Source of the DNA: Bradyrhizobium cosmicum
GTDB lineage: Bacteria; Pseudomonadota; Alphaproteobacteria; Rhizobiales; Xanthobacteraceae
Length of the DNA stretch: 64,000 nucleotides
Assembly: GCF_007290395.2 (NCBI RefSeq)
Contig: NZ_CP041656.2
Location: 1,550,001 to 1,614,000 of the forward strand
Direction of reading: 5' to 3'
The notes under the pieces were generated by a model. That model made no database searches and had not been told where the DNA came from. It saw only the letters and a list, made by a program, of their open reading frames with translations. Both the position numbers and the translations under genes were made by a program. Of the stretch, positions 26,179 through 34,744 are shown in pieces (position 1 is the stretch's first letter; each line of letters opens with the position of its first letter).

Positions 26179-26895
26179 ATGTCGACCCAAGCCGCGTTCA
26201 GCAATTTCAAGGTTCTCACTTTCGACGTCGTCGGCACCTTGATCGATTTCGAGGCCGGCGTGCTTTCCGCGGTGCGCAGGATCTCGGGCAAGACGCCGGC
26301 CGAGCTTAGCGACGATCAGATCTTCGAGCCCTACAAGCGCGGCCGCGACCAGCACTACGAGCGCTCCAGCGAGGCGATGTTCCACGTCTATCGCCATCTC
26401 GCCAAGGAGCTCGGATTGCCGTCCGACGACGCGTCCTGCGACGCCTTCCAGCTCTCGGTGCTGCGCTGGGCCCCGTTCGCGGATTCGGCCGAAGCGCTGA
26501 AGCGGCTGCGCACGAAGTTCCGCCTGGTGGCGATGACCAATGCCGATCGCGTTGCGCTGTCAGCTTACGCGCACGCGCTCGGAAATCCCTTCGACGACAC
26601 CGTCTGCGCGGACGACACCGGCGTTGCCAAGCCGAATCCGGAATTCTTCGCCTACAACAAGGGGCGCCAGTCCGCCTTCGGCTACAAGCAATCCGATATC
26701 TTGCACGTCGCGCAGAGCCAGTACCACGACATCGGGATCGCGCGGAAGCTCGGCTACAAAGTGTGCTGGATCGAGCGACGCCAGGGTATCGCCGGCTTCG
26801 GCGGCACGCCCGCCGTGGAGGCGCTGACCAAGCCCGACTTCCACTTCCCGACGCTGAAGGCGCTCGCCGACGCCGCCATCGGCCCGGCGGCGTAA
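26179..26895 (+). CDS. HAD-family protein related to haloacid dehalogenases
   Basis: The 238-residue protein has HAD motif I as TFDVVGTLID (nucleophile D16, but V18 where phosphatases have the acid Asp, T20), motif II as MTNAD, K in GVAKPNPEFF, and motif IV-like HVAQSQYHDIGIARKLG. Lack of the second Asp is a feature of the L-2-haloacid dehalogenase branch, which does not use phosphate esters. A dehalogenase or related C-X hydrolase is therefore more likely than a phosphatase; the true substrate is unknown. The SD GAGAGAAG precedes ATG 26179. It is inside the amine-type ABC operon. Confidence 0.85.
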   Translation: MSTQAAFSNFKVLTFDVVGTLIDFEAGVLSAVRRISGKTPAELSDDQIFEPYKRGRDQHYERSSEAMFHVYRHLAKELGLPSDDASCDAFQLSVLRWAPFADSAEALKRLRTKFRLVAMTNADRVALSAYAHALGNPFDDTVCADDTGVAKPNPEFFAYNKGRQSAFGYKQSDILHVAQSQYHDIGIARKLGYKVCWIERRQGIAGFGGTPAVEALTKPDFHFPTLKALADAAIGPAA

Positions 26896-26899
26896 GTCC

Positions 26900-28219
26900 G
26901 TGAGCGCGGGCATGACACGGGACTGGAACGCGATGCCATCGGTCAACTCGCTGTGGGAAGCCACGGCGGAGCCGGCGCGCGACTTTCCCGTGCTGTCGGG
27001 CGAGCATCAGGCGGATGTGGTGATCATCGGTGCAGGCTATACCGGCCTGTCCGCCGCGCACCACATTGCGAAGGACGGCCTCGCGCCAATCGTGCTGGAG
27101 GCCAACCGTCCCGGCTGGGGCGCCAGCGGCCGCAATGGCGGGGTGATCACCGCAAAATTCCGTCTGTCGTTCCGCGAAATCGACGCTGCGCATGGCCGCG
27201 CCATGGCCAGGCGCATGTACGAGATCGCGCATGAGTCGGCCGATATGGTCGAGGAGCTGGTCTCCGAATTCGGCATCACCAGCGCGAACCTGACGCGCAC
27301 CGGCCAGGTCAAGGCCGCGCACAACGAGACGACGCTGAAGGCCGCGATCGACGAAGCCAACTGGATGACGCGCGAGATGGGCTCTGCCGAGGTCCGCATC
27401 CTCGACAAGCACGGCGTGCGCGACGAAACCGGCTCCGACATCTTCGTCGGCGGCGTGCTCAATCCCGGCTCCGGCGGCATCCATCCGCTGAACTATCTGC
27501 GCGGCCTCGCCGATGGCGTCGCGCGCCGCGGCGTGCCGATTTTCCAGGAGTCGCCGGTGCTCAAGCTCCGGCGCGAGAAGGACGGCGTCGTCGTCGAGAC
27601 GCCGCAAGGCATGGTGCGCGCCAAGCAAGCGATCATCGCCACCAACAGCTATTCCGATCTCACCGGTGCGACCTCGCATCTGCAGCGCACGCTGATCCCG
27701 TTCCGCAGCGCCATGGTCGCGACCGAGCAACTGCCGCGCAATCTCGCGGGAAGGCTGATGCCGACCGGGCGCACCTACACCGAGACCAAGCGCATGATGC
27801 GCTGGTTCCGCATGGTCGACAATCGCGTGATCTTCGGTGGCCGCGGCGCCTTCGGCAGGCAGGATTCGGAAGCTGCCTTCGACGCCCTGCGCAAGGCGAT
27901 GGTCGGCATCTTCCCTGATCTGGCCGACGTCCCGCTCGCCTACAGATGGTCGGGCCTCGTCGCGATGACGCTGGACTCGGTGCCGCATATCGGCCGGCTC
28001 GACGACCGCACGCTGTTCTCGGTTGGCTACAACGGCGCCGGCGTTGCGATGTCCAGCCTGATGGGCCGCTATCTCGCCGCTTTCGTGCGCGGCGAGATGC
28101 CCGATGTCGGGCTGCTCGACGCGCGACGCATGAAGACGATCCCGTTCTATCCGTTGCGCGAGCCCGCCGTGCGCATGGTTGCCGGCTGGTACCAGTTTCT
28201 CGATGCGATCGGTCAGTGA
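26900..28219 (+). CDS. FAD-dependent amine/amino-acid oxidoreductase (PuuB-like, DAO family)
   Basis: The 439-residue protein has an N-terminal FAD-binding loop VVIIGAGYTGLSAAHHIA, the WGASGRNGG segment typical of gamma-glutamylputrescine oxidase-like proteins, and a C-terminal DAO region with RWSGLVAMTLDSVPHIG and GYNGAGVAMS. It begins at GTG 26900, four bases after the HAD stop. Such enzymes oxidise secondary or primary amines (for example gamma-glutamylputrescine) with O2. Together with a PotABCD-type importer it suggests uptake and oxidation of a polyamine-like or opine-like compound; no glutamylation gene is present nearby. Confidence 0.88.
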   Translation: MSAGMTRDWNAMPSVNSLWEATAEPARDFPVLSGEHQADVVIIGAGYTGLSAAHHIAKDGLAPIVLEANRPGWGASGRNGGVITAKFRLSFREIDAAHGRAMARRMYEIAHESADMVEELVSEFGITSANLTRTGQVKAAHNETTLKAAIDEANWMTREMGSAEVRILDKHGVRDETGSDIFVGGVLNPGSGGIHPLNYLRGLADGVARRGVPIFQESPVLKLRREKDGVVVETPQGMVRAKQAIIATNSYSDLTGATSHLQRTLIPFRSAMVATEQLPRNLAGRLMPTGRTYTETKRMMRWFRMVDNRVIFGGRGAFGRQDSEAAFDALRKAMVGIFPDLADVPLAYRWSGLVAMTLDSVPHIGRLDDRTLFSVGYNGAGVAMSSLMGRYLAAFVRGEMPDVGLLDARRMKTIPFYPLREPAVRMVAGWYQFLDAIGQ

Positions 28220-28247
28220 GATTTTTGTGGCGACAGAGGAGGCGAGG

Positions 28248-29297
28248 ATGACGATGAAGCGAAATCTTGGATATGGTTATGCGGTGTTGGGCGCCATTGT
28301 GCTCAGCGGCACCGCGGCGAACGCTGCCGAGCAGATCACCTTCGTTTCGCAGGGCGGCGCCTATCAGCAGGCGCAGACGGTTGCGATCCTCGATCCTTCC
28401 GCCAAGAAGCTCGGCATCACCATCAACCAGGATTCCATTCCGGACGCCTGGCCCGCGATCAAGACCCAGGTCGGCAGCGGCAAGCCGATCTGGGACGTCG
28501 TCGACACCCCCACCGGCTATTGCCTGCGCGGCGGCGAGCAGGGGCTGATCGAAAAGCTCGACTTCTCGAAGATCCCGAACGCGGCGGCGATGCCCGAGGC
28601 GTATCGCAGCCCCTATTCGATCTCTTACGAGTTCTATTCCAGCGTGCTGGCTTTCAGCCAGAAGACGTTCCCGAAGGACGCGCCGAACAGCTGGATCGAT
28701 TTCTGGGACGTGAAAAAATTCCCCGGCCGCCGCGCGCTGCGCAATCACCCGATCGCCACGCTCGAGGCGGCGCTGATGGCCGACGGCGTCGCACCCGACA
28801 AGCTGTATCCGCTCGATGTCGACCGCGCCTTCAAGAAGCTCGAAGAGATCAAGCCGAACATCACGGTGTGGTGGACCTCGGGCGCGCAATCGGCACAGCT
28901 GCTCAATGACGGCGAGGTCGACATGGAGATGGCCTGGAACGGCCGCGTCAGCGCCGTGGCCAAGGAGGGCGCCAAGGTCGCTTTCACCTACAACCAGGGC
29001 ATCCTGCAGAGTACCTCGCTGTGCATTCTCAAAGGCGCGCCGAATCTCGAGACGGCCGTGAAATTCCTCAACGAAGCCGTCGATCCCGTGCACCAGGCGA
29101 ACCTGCCGCTCCACATCGACTACGGCCCGGGCAACCCCAAGGCGTTCGAGACCAGCGTGATCAAGCCCGAGCGCGCCGCGCAATTGCCAAGCGAGCCGTC
29201 CAATGCGGCCAAGCAGGCGCTGATGTCCTACGCCTGGTGGTCCTCGCCCGCGGGCGAAGCCGCCGAGAAGCGCTGGGCATCGTTCATGCAGAAGTAA
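28248..29297 (+). CDS. ABC transporter periplasmic binding protein, PotD-like
   Basis: The 349-residue product starts at ATG 28248 after GAGGAGGCGAGG, with a Sec signal peptide cleaved near ANAAE. The mature protein has the PotD/IdiA-like fold pattern: EQITFVSQGGAYQQAQTVAI, SKIPNAAAMPEAYRSPYSIS, FPGRRALRNHPIATLEAALM, and WTSGAQSAQLLNDGEVDMEM. This is the polyamine/amine branch of extracellular binding proteins. It precedes its two permeases by 16 bases. Confidence 0.9.
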   Translation: MTMKRNLGYGYAVLGAIVLSGTAANAAEQITFVSQGGAYQQAQTVAILDPSAKKLGITINQDSIPDAWPAIKTQVGSGKPIWDVVDTPTGYCLRGGEQGLIEKLDFSKIPNAAAMPEAYRSPYSISYEFYSSVLAFSQKTFPKDAPNSWIDFWDVKKFPGRRALRNHPIATLEAALMADGVAPDKLYPLDVDRAFKKLEEIKPNITVWWTSGAQSAQLLNDGEVDMEMAWNGRVSAVAKEGAKVAFTYNQGILQSTSLCILKGAPNLETAVKFLNEAVDPVHQANLPLHIDYGPGNPKAFETSVIKPERAAQLPSEPSNAAKQALMSYAWWSSPAGEAAEKRWASFMQK

Positions 29298-29313
29298 GCG
29301 AAGCGAGGCAGCG

Positions 29314-30183
29314 TTGACGACTTCCGTGCCCGATTCATCGCAAAAGCATCAGCGCCGCGAGCATGCGCTGATGCTGGCATTGGTGTCGCCGGCGCTGCTG
29401 GTGATCCTGGCTCTGATCGTGCTGCCGGTCGGTTGGCTCGCCTGGCAGTCGATCTACCACGACGGTTTCACGCTGGAGAACTATCGCCGCGTCTTCACCG
29501 AGGACATCTACTGGCGCAGCTTCGCGCTCACTTTCGAGATCAGCCTTGCGGTCACGGGAATCGCGCTGCTGCTCGGCTATCCCGTGGCCTACCTCGCCAA
29601 CTCCGTGCCGAAAGGGTGGAGCATCCTCATCCTGTCGCTGGTCGTGCTGCCGTTCTGGACCAGCGTGCTGGTGCGGGCCTATGCCTGGCTGGCGCTGCTC
29701 CAGCGCACCGGGGTGATCAACCAGTTCTTGCGTTATCTCGATGTGATCTCCGAGCCGCTCGCGCTGGTCCACAACACCTTCGGCACCGTGGTGGCGACCG
29801 TGCACATCCTTTTGCCGTTCATGGTGCTGCCGCTCTACGCCACCATGCAGAAGATCCCCGGCGATCTGATGCAGGCCGGCGCCAGCCTGGGGGCGAGCCC
29901 GTCACTGACCTTCGTCCGCGTCTTCCTGCCGCTGTCGCTGCCGGGCGTGCTCGCGGGCTGCACCATGGTGTTCGTGCTCTGTCTCGGCTTCTACATCACA
30001 CCGGAGCTGCTCGGCGGTGGCCGCACCGTCATGGTGTCGATGCTGGTGAGCCGCAATGTCGAGCTTTACAACCAGTTCGGCGCCGCGAGCGCCGTTGCCG
30101 TCGTGCTGCTCCTGAGCGTGCTCGCGATCTTCTTTGCCGTCAGCCGCTTCATCTCGCTCGATCGCATCCTGGGGCAGAAATGA
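29314..30183 (+). CDS. ABC transporter permease, PotB type
   Basis: The 289-residue inner-membrane protein has about six hydrophobic helices and the EAA loop MQAGASLGASPSLTFVRVFL that contacts the ATPase. It starts at TTG 29314 behind a GAGGCAG site. It forms the importer channel with the next gene; its stop overlaps that gene's ATG (ATGA at 30180-30183). Confidence 0.9.
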   Translation: MTTSVPDSSQKHQRREHALMLALVSPALLVILALIVLPVGWLAWQSIYHDGFTLENYRRVFTEDIYWRSFALTFEISLAVTGIALLLGYPVAYLANSVPKGWSILILSLVVLPFWTSVLVRAYAWLALLQRTGVINQFLRYLDVISEPLALVHNTFGTVVATVHILLPFMVLPLYATMQKIPGDLMQAGASLGASPSLTFVRVFLPLSLPGVLAGCTMVFVLCLGFYITPELLGGGRTVMVSMLVSRNVELYNQFGAASAVAVVLLLSVLAIFFAVSRFISLDRILGQK

Positions 30184-30965
30184 CGCGCATCTCGCCCGCA
30201 CGGATTGCCCTCTACGTGATCAGCGCGCTGGTGCTGCTCTATCTGATCCTGCCCGTGCTGATCATCGCGCCGATCTCGTTCTCCAGCGCGCGCTTTCTGA
30301 CCTTCCCGCCGCCGTCGTTCTCGACGCGCTGGTATCAGGAATATTTCGCCAATCCAGCCTGGATGCAGGCGACGCGGGTGACGCTGACGATCGCGTTGCT
30401 GACCGTCGTGATCGCGACGCCGTGTGGCGTCGCGGCAGCCTATGCCATCAGCCAGTCCAGGCTGCGGATCATGCGCGTCATCCACATGGCGCTGCTGCTG
30501 CCGCTGGTGGTCCCGATCATCATCACCGCGGTCGGCATCTTCTTCGTCTATGCCAAGGTCGGCCTGGTCGCGACCCTGCCGGGCCTCGTGCTGGCGAACG
30601 TGATGCTGGGATTGCCCTATGTCGTCATCTCGGTGCTCGCGGGCCTGCAGAGCTTCGACCCCGCGCAAGAGATGGTGGCGCGCAGCCTCGGCATGAACCG
30701 CCTGCGCAGTTTCTTCGCGGTGACGCTGCCGCAGATCAAGTCCAGCGTGGTCGCCGGCGGCATCTTCGCCTTCATCTCGGCGATGGACGAGACCATCGTC
30801 GCGCTGTTCATTTCCGGCGGCCAGTATCAGCCGCTCACAAAGCGCATGTTCACCGCCCTTCGCGACGAGATCGATCCGACGATCGCGGCGATCTCGACGC
30901 TGATGACGGCGGCGTCGTTCATGCTGGTGCTCGCGGCGGGCGCGCGGCAGAAGAAGGGTGGGTGA
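30180..30965 (+). CDS. ABC transporter permease, PotC type
   Basis: The 261-residue permease has about six hydrophobic helices and an EAA loop, EMVARSLGMNRLRSFFAVTL. It pairs with the PotB-type permease, with which it overlaps by four bases. It is the last gene of the operon that starts at 25050. Nothing recognisable follows before the convergent gene ending at 31062. Confidence 0.9.
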   Translation: MTRISPARIALYVISALVLLYLILPVLIIAPISFSSARFLTFPPPSFSTRWYQEYFANPAWMQATRVTLTIALLTVVIATPCGVAAAYAISQSRLRIMRVIHMALLLPLVVPIIITAVGIFFVYAKVGLVATLPGLVLANVMLGLPYVVISVLAGLQSFDPAQEMVARSLGMNRLRSFFAVTLPQIKSSVVAGGIFAFISAMDETIVALFISGGQYQPLTKRMFTALRDEIDPTIAAISTLMTAASFMLVLAAGARQKKGG

Positions 30966-31061
30966 GGGGGCTCCATCCGCGTCCGACTCCTGGCCAACAA
31001 CCTGGGCTCGCCGAGGTCGCGATCGAACAGCACGCCGAACGTGTAGCGGTTGGCGACCCAG

Positions 31062-31946
31062 CTATTTTTGAAATGCCGAGATGTTGTCGCTTAGCCAGTC
31101 GGTCACAGGGCGCGGAGCATGGCCCGTCAACGAGCGAACAGTTGATGTGGTTTCTGCGAGCACCGATTCGTAGAAAAGGCGGTCCAGACCGAGCAGCAGG
31201 TCGGCGACAAATTCGTTAAGCCCCGACGCGAGCAGCTTCTCACGCTGCTGCGCAGGGCTTCGATGCTGATATGTGACCACGCGTCCAAGCAATCCAGAGA
31301 GCTCGTTTGCTATCTCAGGCATGCTTACCGCTTTTGGCCCGGTCAGATGATAGGCGCGCTGAGAAGTGACATGCGCGTCGTCGAGAAGGGCGGCGAAAGC
31401 CGAGTCTGCCACATCGCGTGTGTCAATCAAATTGACCAACCCATCGCCCGCTGCTCCGCCCCATGTGTCATTGGCAACCGGAGCGCCAGCCCGCGCCAGG
31501 ATATCGACGAAACTCGATGGCCGCAAAACCGTGAAGCCTATGTCGCAGGTCGCAAGATGCGCCTCAATCTGCGCATGCCAGTCGAATGGATGCAGCCGAG
31601 ACGGTGGTCCCAACACGGACAATTTAACGATGTGGCTTACACCTTCAGCCACGGCTGCGTCGATCAACGCAATTTCGTTGGCGACTTGCCGGGGCGACGT
31701 GCCGTGGGCGAGGAACAGACGGTCAACCCCGCGCATCGCATTGTCCAAAGTCGATCGCGCATCGAAGTCCACGGTCGCAAGGGAAACTCCGGAGGGCAGA
31801 CGTTCAGCGTCCGACGTGCGGGTCAACGCCACAACCTCGACCGGTTCGGTGACCAGTTTCGAAATCAAGGCGGAGCCCACGCGACCTGTGGCTCCCGCGA
31901 CCGCAATGCGTGGACGGCCGGCGCTACGCTTGGAGGGGTTGAACAT
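31062..31946 (-). CDS. NmrA-family NAD(P)-binding protein
   Basis: The 294-residue protein has an N-terminal Rossmann motif (RIAVAGATGRVGSALISKL), followed by VVALTRTSDAERLPSG, VRPSS-type segment TVLRPSSFVDILA, and YHLTGPKAVSMPEIANEL near the C-terminus, the pattern of NmrA/HSCARG-like and NAD(P)H:quinone oxidoreductase-like proteins. They sense or reduce with NAD(P)H; the substrate here is unknown. It is divergent from a TetR regulator, with an imperfect operator copy about 20 bases upstream of its ATG, so the TetR protein probably represses it. Confidence 0.87.
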   Translation of the reverse strand: MFNPSKRSAGRPRIAVAGATGRVGSALISKLVTEPVEVVALTRTSDAERLPSGVSLATVDFDARSTLDNAMRGVDRLFLAHGTSPRQVANEIALIDAAVAEGVSHIVKLSVLGPPSRLHPFDWHAQIEAHLATCDIGFTVLRPSSFVDILARAGAPVANDTWGGAAGDGLVNLIDTRDVADSAFAALLDDAHVTSQRAYHLTGPKAVSMPEIANELSGLLGRVVTYQHRSPAQQREKLLASGLNEFVADLLLGLDRLFYESVLAETTSTVRSLTGHAPRPVTDWLSDNISAFQK

Positions 31947-31966
31947 CCGGATAACCTTTCGTATCC

Positions 31967-31982
31967 TGGAACGATCGGTTCA
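31967..31982. promoter_or_regulatory. TetR operator, imperfect copy
   Basis: TGGAACGATCGGTTCA is an imperfect copy of the perfect palindrome beginning 23 bases downstream. It lies close to the NmrA-like start, where binding would block its promoter or leader. Confidence 0.65.
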
Positions 31983-31988
31983 AGATAC

Positions 31989-32006
31989 TTGGAACGATCG
32001 TTCCAA
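31989..32006. promoter_or_regulatory. TetR operator, perfect 18-bp palindrome
   Basis: TTGGAACGATCGTTCCAA is fully self-complementary and lies 19 bases upstream of the TetR start codon. With the imperfect copy at 31967 it forms a tandem pair about two helical turns apart, as expected for cooperative TetR binding. Confidence 0.85.
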
Positions 32007-32025
32007 TATGTCAAGCGGGAAGACG

Positions 32026-32622
32026 ATGAGCGGGAAACCCCAATTCGATGACGATGCCGTGATCAATTCCGCGATGGATGTGTTTTGGCGGCACGGCTAT
32101 TCGGCCTCATCGATCGATCAACTGGCAACGGCGATGGGTCTGTCGCGGTCCAGCCTGTACAAGCGATTTCGAGACAAGGACGGTCTGTTCGAGGAAGTCC
32201 TTTCGACTTATGTCGAGCGCGTCGTGCGGCGGATGAACTCCGTTCGAGGCGATACGAAGCGCCAGCAACTCGAGGCGCTGTTGCACGAATTCCTGTCCAG
32301 AGAAGGCAGGACGGCTCGCCCCGCTGGATGCATGCTGGCCCGGTCGTGCGCTGAGATGATCGACCTGCCTCCAGGAGGGCAGTCGGTCGCGCGGCGAGGG
32401 CTTAGGCGGCAACGCGCGGTCCTCGACGGCATCCTACGCGAGGCGGTCGCAAATGGAGAATTGGCGTCGACGGCTGACGTCGACGGATTGGCGTGGCACT
32501 ACCTCGGTGTGTTGCATGCAATCATGAATCTACCGCAGGCTGGCGCGACAGTAAGCGAGCTTCGCCGCGTCATAGAGCTTGCAATGTTGGCATGGCCATT
32601 TCCAGAACGGCACCCGGACTGA
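32026..32622 (+). CDS. TetR-family regulator
   Basis: The 198-residue protein has the TetR helix-turn-helix (ALDVFWRHGY-type segment AMDVFWRHGYSASSIDQLA, then TAMGLSRSSLYKRFRDKDGL) and an all-helical ligand domain with a conserved cysteine in RPAGCMLARSCAE, like the AcrR/YcdC-like TetR_C_16 group. ATG 32026 is chosen because of the AGCGGGAAG site; ATG 32008 lies too close to the operator. It likely represses itself and the NmrA-like gene, perhaps in response to an electrophile or oxidant. Confidence 0.9.
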   Translation: MSGKPQFDDDAVINSAMDVFWRHGYSASSIDQLATAMGLSRSSLYKRFRDKDGLFEEVLSTYVERVVRRMNSVRGDTKRQQLEALLHEFLSREGRTARPAGCMLARSCAEMIDLPPGGQSVARRGLRRQRAVLDGILREAVANGELASTADVDGLAWHYLGVLHAIMNLPQAGATVSELRRVIELAMLAWPFPERHPD

Positions 32623-32730
32623 AGCTGTGGTCGACCCTTTTGGGGATATTGTCCGTATAGGCCTCTGCATTTGTCTCGCGTAGCGCACACTGGATGATCG
32701 CGCTTGTTTAGCCGTCGTTGTCCTCACGTG

Positions 32731-32772
32731 CCGGGCGGGCGGTGGATTCCATTGAATCCACCATCCGCCCGG
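32731..32772. terminator. Large hairpin between convergent genes
   Basis: CCGGGCGG (32731-32738) and GGTGGATTC (32741-32749) pair with GAATCCACC (32754-32762) and CCGCCCGG (32765-32772), a 17-bp stem with one internal 2x2 mismatch and a 4-base loop. It separates the TetR gene from the GMC oxidoreductase and fits a bidirectional terminator. Confidence 0.8.
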
Positions 32773-32785
32773 CCGTTGTTCGCGT

Positions 32786-34483
32786 TCACTGCATCATCGC
32801 TGCCGCGATCTTTTCCGCCGACATCAGCACCGGAAAATTGGTGTTGGCGCATGGCACCACCGGGAAGATCGAGGCATCGACGACGCGCAGGCCCTGGATG
32901 CCCTTGACGCGGCCCTGGTTGTCGACCACCGCCATCGGATCGTCGGCGCGGCCCATGCGGCACGAGCACGAGGCATGCCACACGCCGATGGTCGCCTTGC
33001 GCACGAAGGCTTCCAGCGCCTCATCGTCGTTGATGACGTCGTCGAAGGTAAAGCCCTCGACCACGAAATTGTCGATCATGTAGTGACGCAGCGCCGCCGG
33101 TCCGTCCATCAGGGTCGCGGCGATCTTCGTCAGGATCCTGTTGGTGTTGTTGACCACGCCGATCTTGCGCACGCGGTCGGTATAGGAGGCGGGGAACGGC
33201 TTGTCCGTCACCGCCTTGACCACGTCGCTCATCTGCACCGCCGCCATCTTGCGGAAGCCGCTCATCAGGCGATCGAGGTCGCGCCGGTCGGACAGCAAAT
33301 TGAACTCGACGATCGGCTCGGCCGCGGGATCACGCGAGGCGAGCTTGACCTGTCCGGTCTCGGAATAGGTCTTGTTGACGAAGGTGAGCAGAGAGCCGAT
33401 CTGCTCCCCCACCGCGTGCCAGGCCGACTTGCTGAGCAGGACGACGAACATGTCGCCCCTGGGCACGCCCGGCAGCTCCGACGAGTAGCGCAGGCCGAGT
33501 TGCATGTGGCGCCTGGTATGCTCGTTCATGCGCGCGCCGCGGCGGACAAAGGACGACAGCGAGATCGAGGGATGATCCATCAGGCGCTGGCCGACGCCTT
33601 GCAGCCCCATCCGTACGGGAATGCCCATATCCTTGAGGTGGCCGACCGGGCCGATGCCGGCACGCAGCAGATGCGCCGGTGAATGAATCGCGCCGCTGGA
33701 GAGGATGATCTCGCGTCCCCGGAATTCCTGCTCGCGACCGTCCACGATGGCCTTCACGCCGACGCATTGCGTGCCTTCGAACAGCAATTCTCGAACTTGC
33801 GTGTTGGTAGAGATCGTGAGGTTGGTGCGCTTGCGCGTGTCGCGGTCGAGATAGCCCATTGCGGCCGAGACGCGCTGCTCGGCCTGGTTGGAGTGCGTGA
33901 CCGGAAAGAAGCCGTCGACGAATTCTCCGTTCTGGTCCGGCAGGAATTGGTGGCCGGCCTGCTGGAAGGCTTCGGCAAAAGCCTGCGAATGCCGTGTCCA
34001 GTGCTCGCGCGGAATTCTGCGTACCGGAATTCGGCCGTCCTTGCCGTGATACGGCCCGTCGAAATCGAGATCGCGCTCGACCTTCTTGAAGAAGGGCAGC
34101 ACGTCGTTCCACGTCCACCCCTCGGCGCCGCGCGCGTCCCATTCGTCATAGTCGGTCGGCGCGCCGCGGTTGGCCATCTGGCCGTTGATCGACGAGCCGC
34201 CGCCCAGCACGCGCGCCTGCTCGTATTTGCGTAAGGGAGGACGGCTTTCGTGCGGATTGTTGTGGCTGACGACCTGGGTCGTGACCTTGAGCTCGGTCCA
34301 GTGGAAGCGCGGGTCGAAATAGGCGGTGCCCGGATAGCTGTCCCTGATCTCCGCTGGCTCGTTGCCCGGCGGCGTATCCTGTCCAGCCTCGCACAGCAGG
34401 ACCTTGTTGGCGCTCTTCGCGGAGAGCCGGTGGGCCAGCACCGACCCCGCCGAGCCGCCGCCCACGATGATGTAGTCGTACAC
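32786..34483 (-). CDS. GMC-family FAD oxidoreductase (choline dehydrogenase-like)
   Basis: The 565-residue protein has the N-terminal ADP-binding motif YDYIIVGGGSAGSVLAHRLS, GMC signature 1 as ARVLGGGSSINGQMANRG, GMC signature 2 as ILSSGAIHSPAHLLRAGIGP, and a C-terminal active-site region with GVWHASCSCRMG and VVDASIFPVVPCANTNFPVL. This family covers choline, alcohol, and polyethylene-glycol dehydrogenases. The substrate cannot be set from sequence; no betaine aldehyde dehydrogenase or transporter is adjacent. It stands alone between the TetR gene and the phosphoesterase cassette. Confidence 0.9.
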   Translation of the reverse strand: MYDYIIVGGGSAGSVLAHRLSAKSANKVLLCEAGQDTPPGNEPAEIRDSYPGTAYFDPRFHWTELKVTTQVVSHNNPHESRPPLRKYEQARVLGGGSSINGQMANRGAPTDYDEWDARGAEGWTWNDVLPFFKKVERDLDFDGPYHGKDGRIPVRRIPREHWTRHSQAFAEAFQQAGHQFLPDQNGEFVDGFFPVTHSNQAEQRVSAAMGYLDRDTRKRTNLTISTNTQVRELLFEGTQCVGVKAIVDGREQEFRGREIILSSGAIHSPAHLLRAGIGPVGHLKDMGIPVRMGLQGVGQRLMDHPSISLSSFVRRGARMNEHTRRHMQLGLRYSSELPGVPRGDMFVVLLSKSAWHAVGEQIGSLLTFVNKTYSETGQVKLASRDPAAEPIVEFNLLSDRRDLDRLMSGFRKMAAVQMSDVVKAVTDKPFPASYTDRVRKIGVVNNTNRILTKIAATLMDGPAALRHYMIDNFVVEGFTFDDVINDDEALEAFVRKATIGVWHASCSCRMGRADDPMAVVDNQGRVKGIQGLRVVDASIFPVVPCANTNFPVLMSAEKIAAAMMQ

Positions 34484-34744
34484 GATTGGCGTTTCCTCTT
34501 GTTCTTGTCCGGGAAGCGTAGCGCGTTATTTTCCCGAGGTCACGCCGGCATTGCCGCGACAGGTCGTACGGCGTCGCTTGATCGGCCACTTCGATTGTGT
34601 ATTCTTTCCGCCAGCGCCGATTTGATCCTCAGCTTGCGGGCGCTTTACCAAATGCAGCTAAAGAGACCCGACTGAAAAGACGTGTCAGTCCTGCATTCTC
34701 CCGCATAGCGAAACCGATCGGCCGTTCCGAATGGGGTGGGCCAT

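Noticed and set aside
30966-31061. Minus-strand reading NSWVANRYTFGVLFDRDLGE after the NmrA-like stop, looking like a gene remnant
   Set aside because: Only about 30 codons, no family match I can defend; chance coding-like sequence is equally likely.
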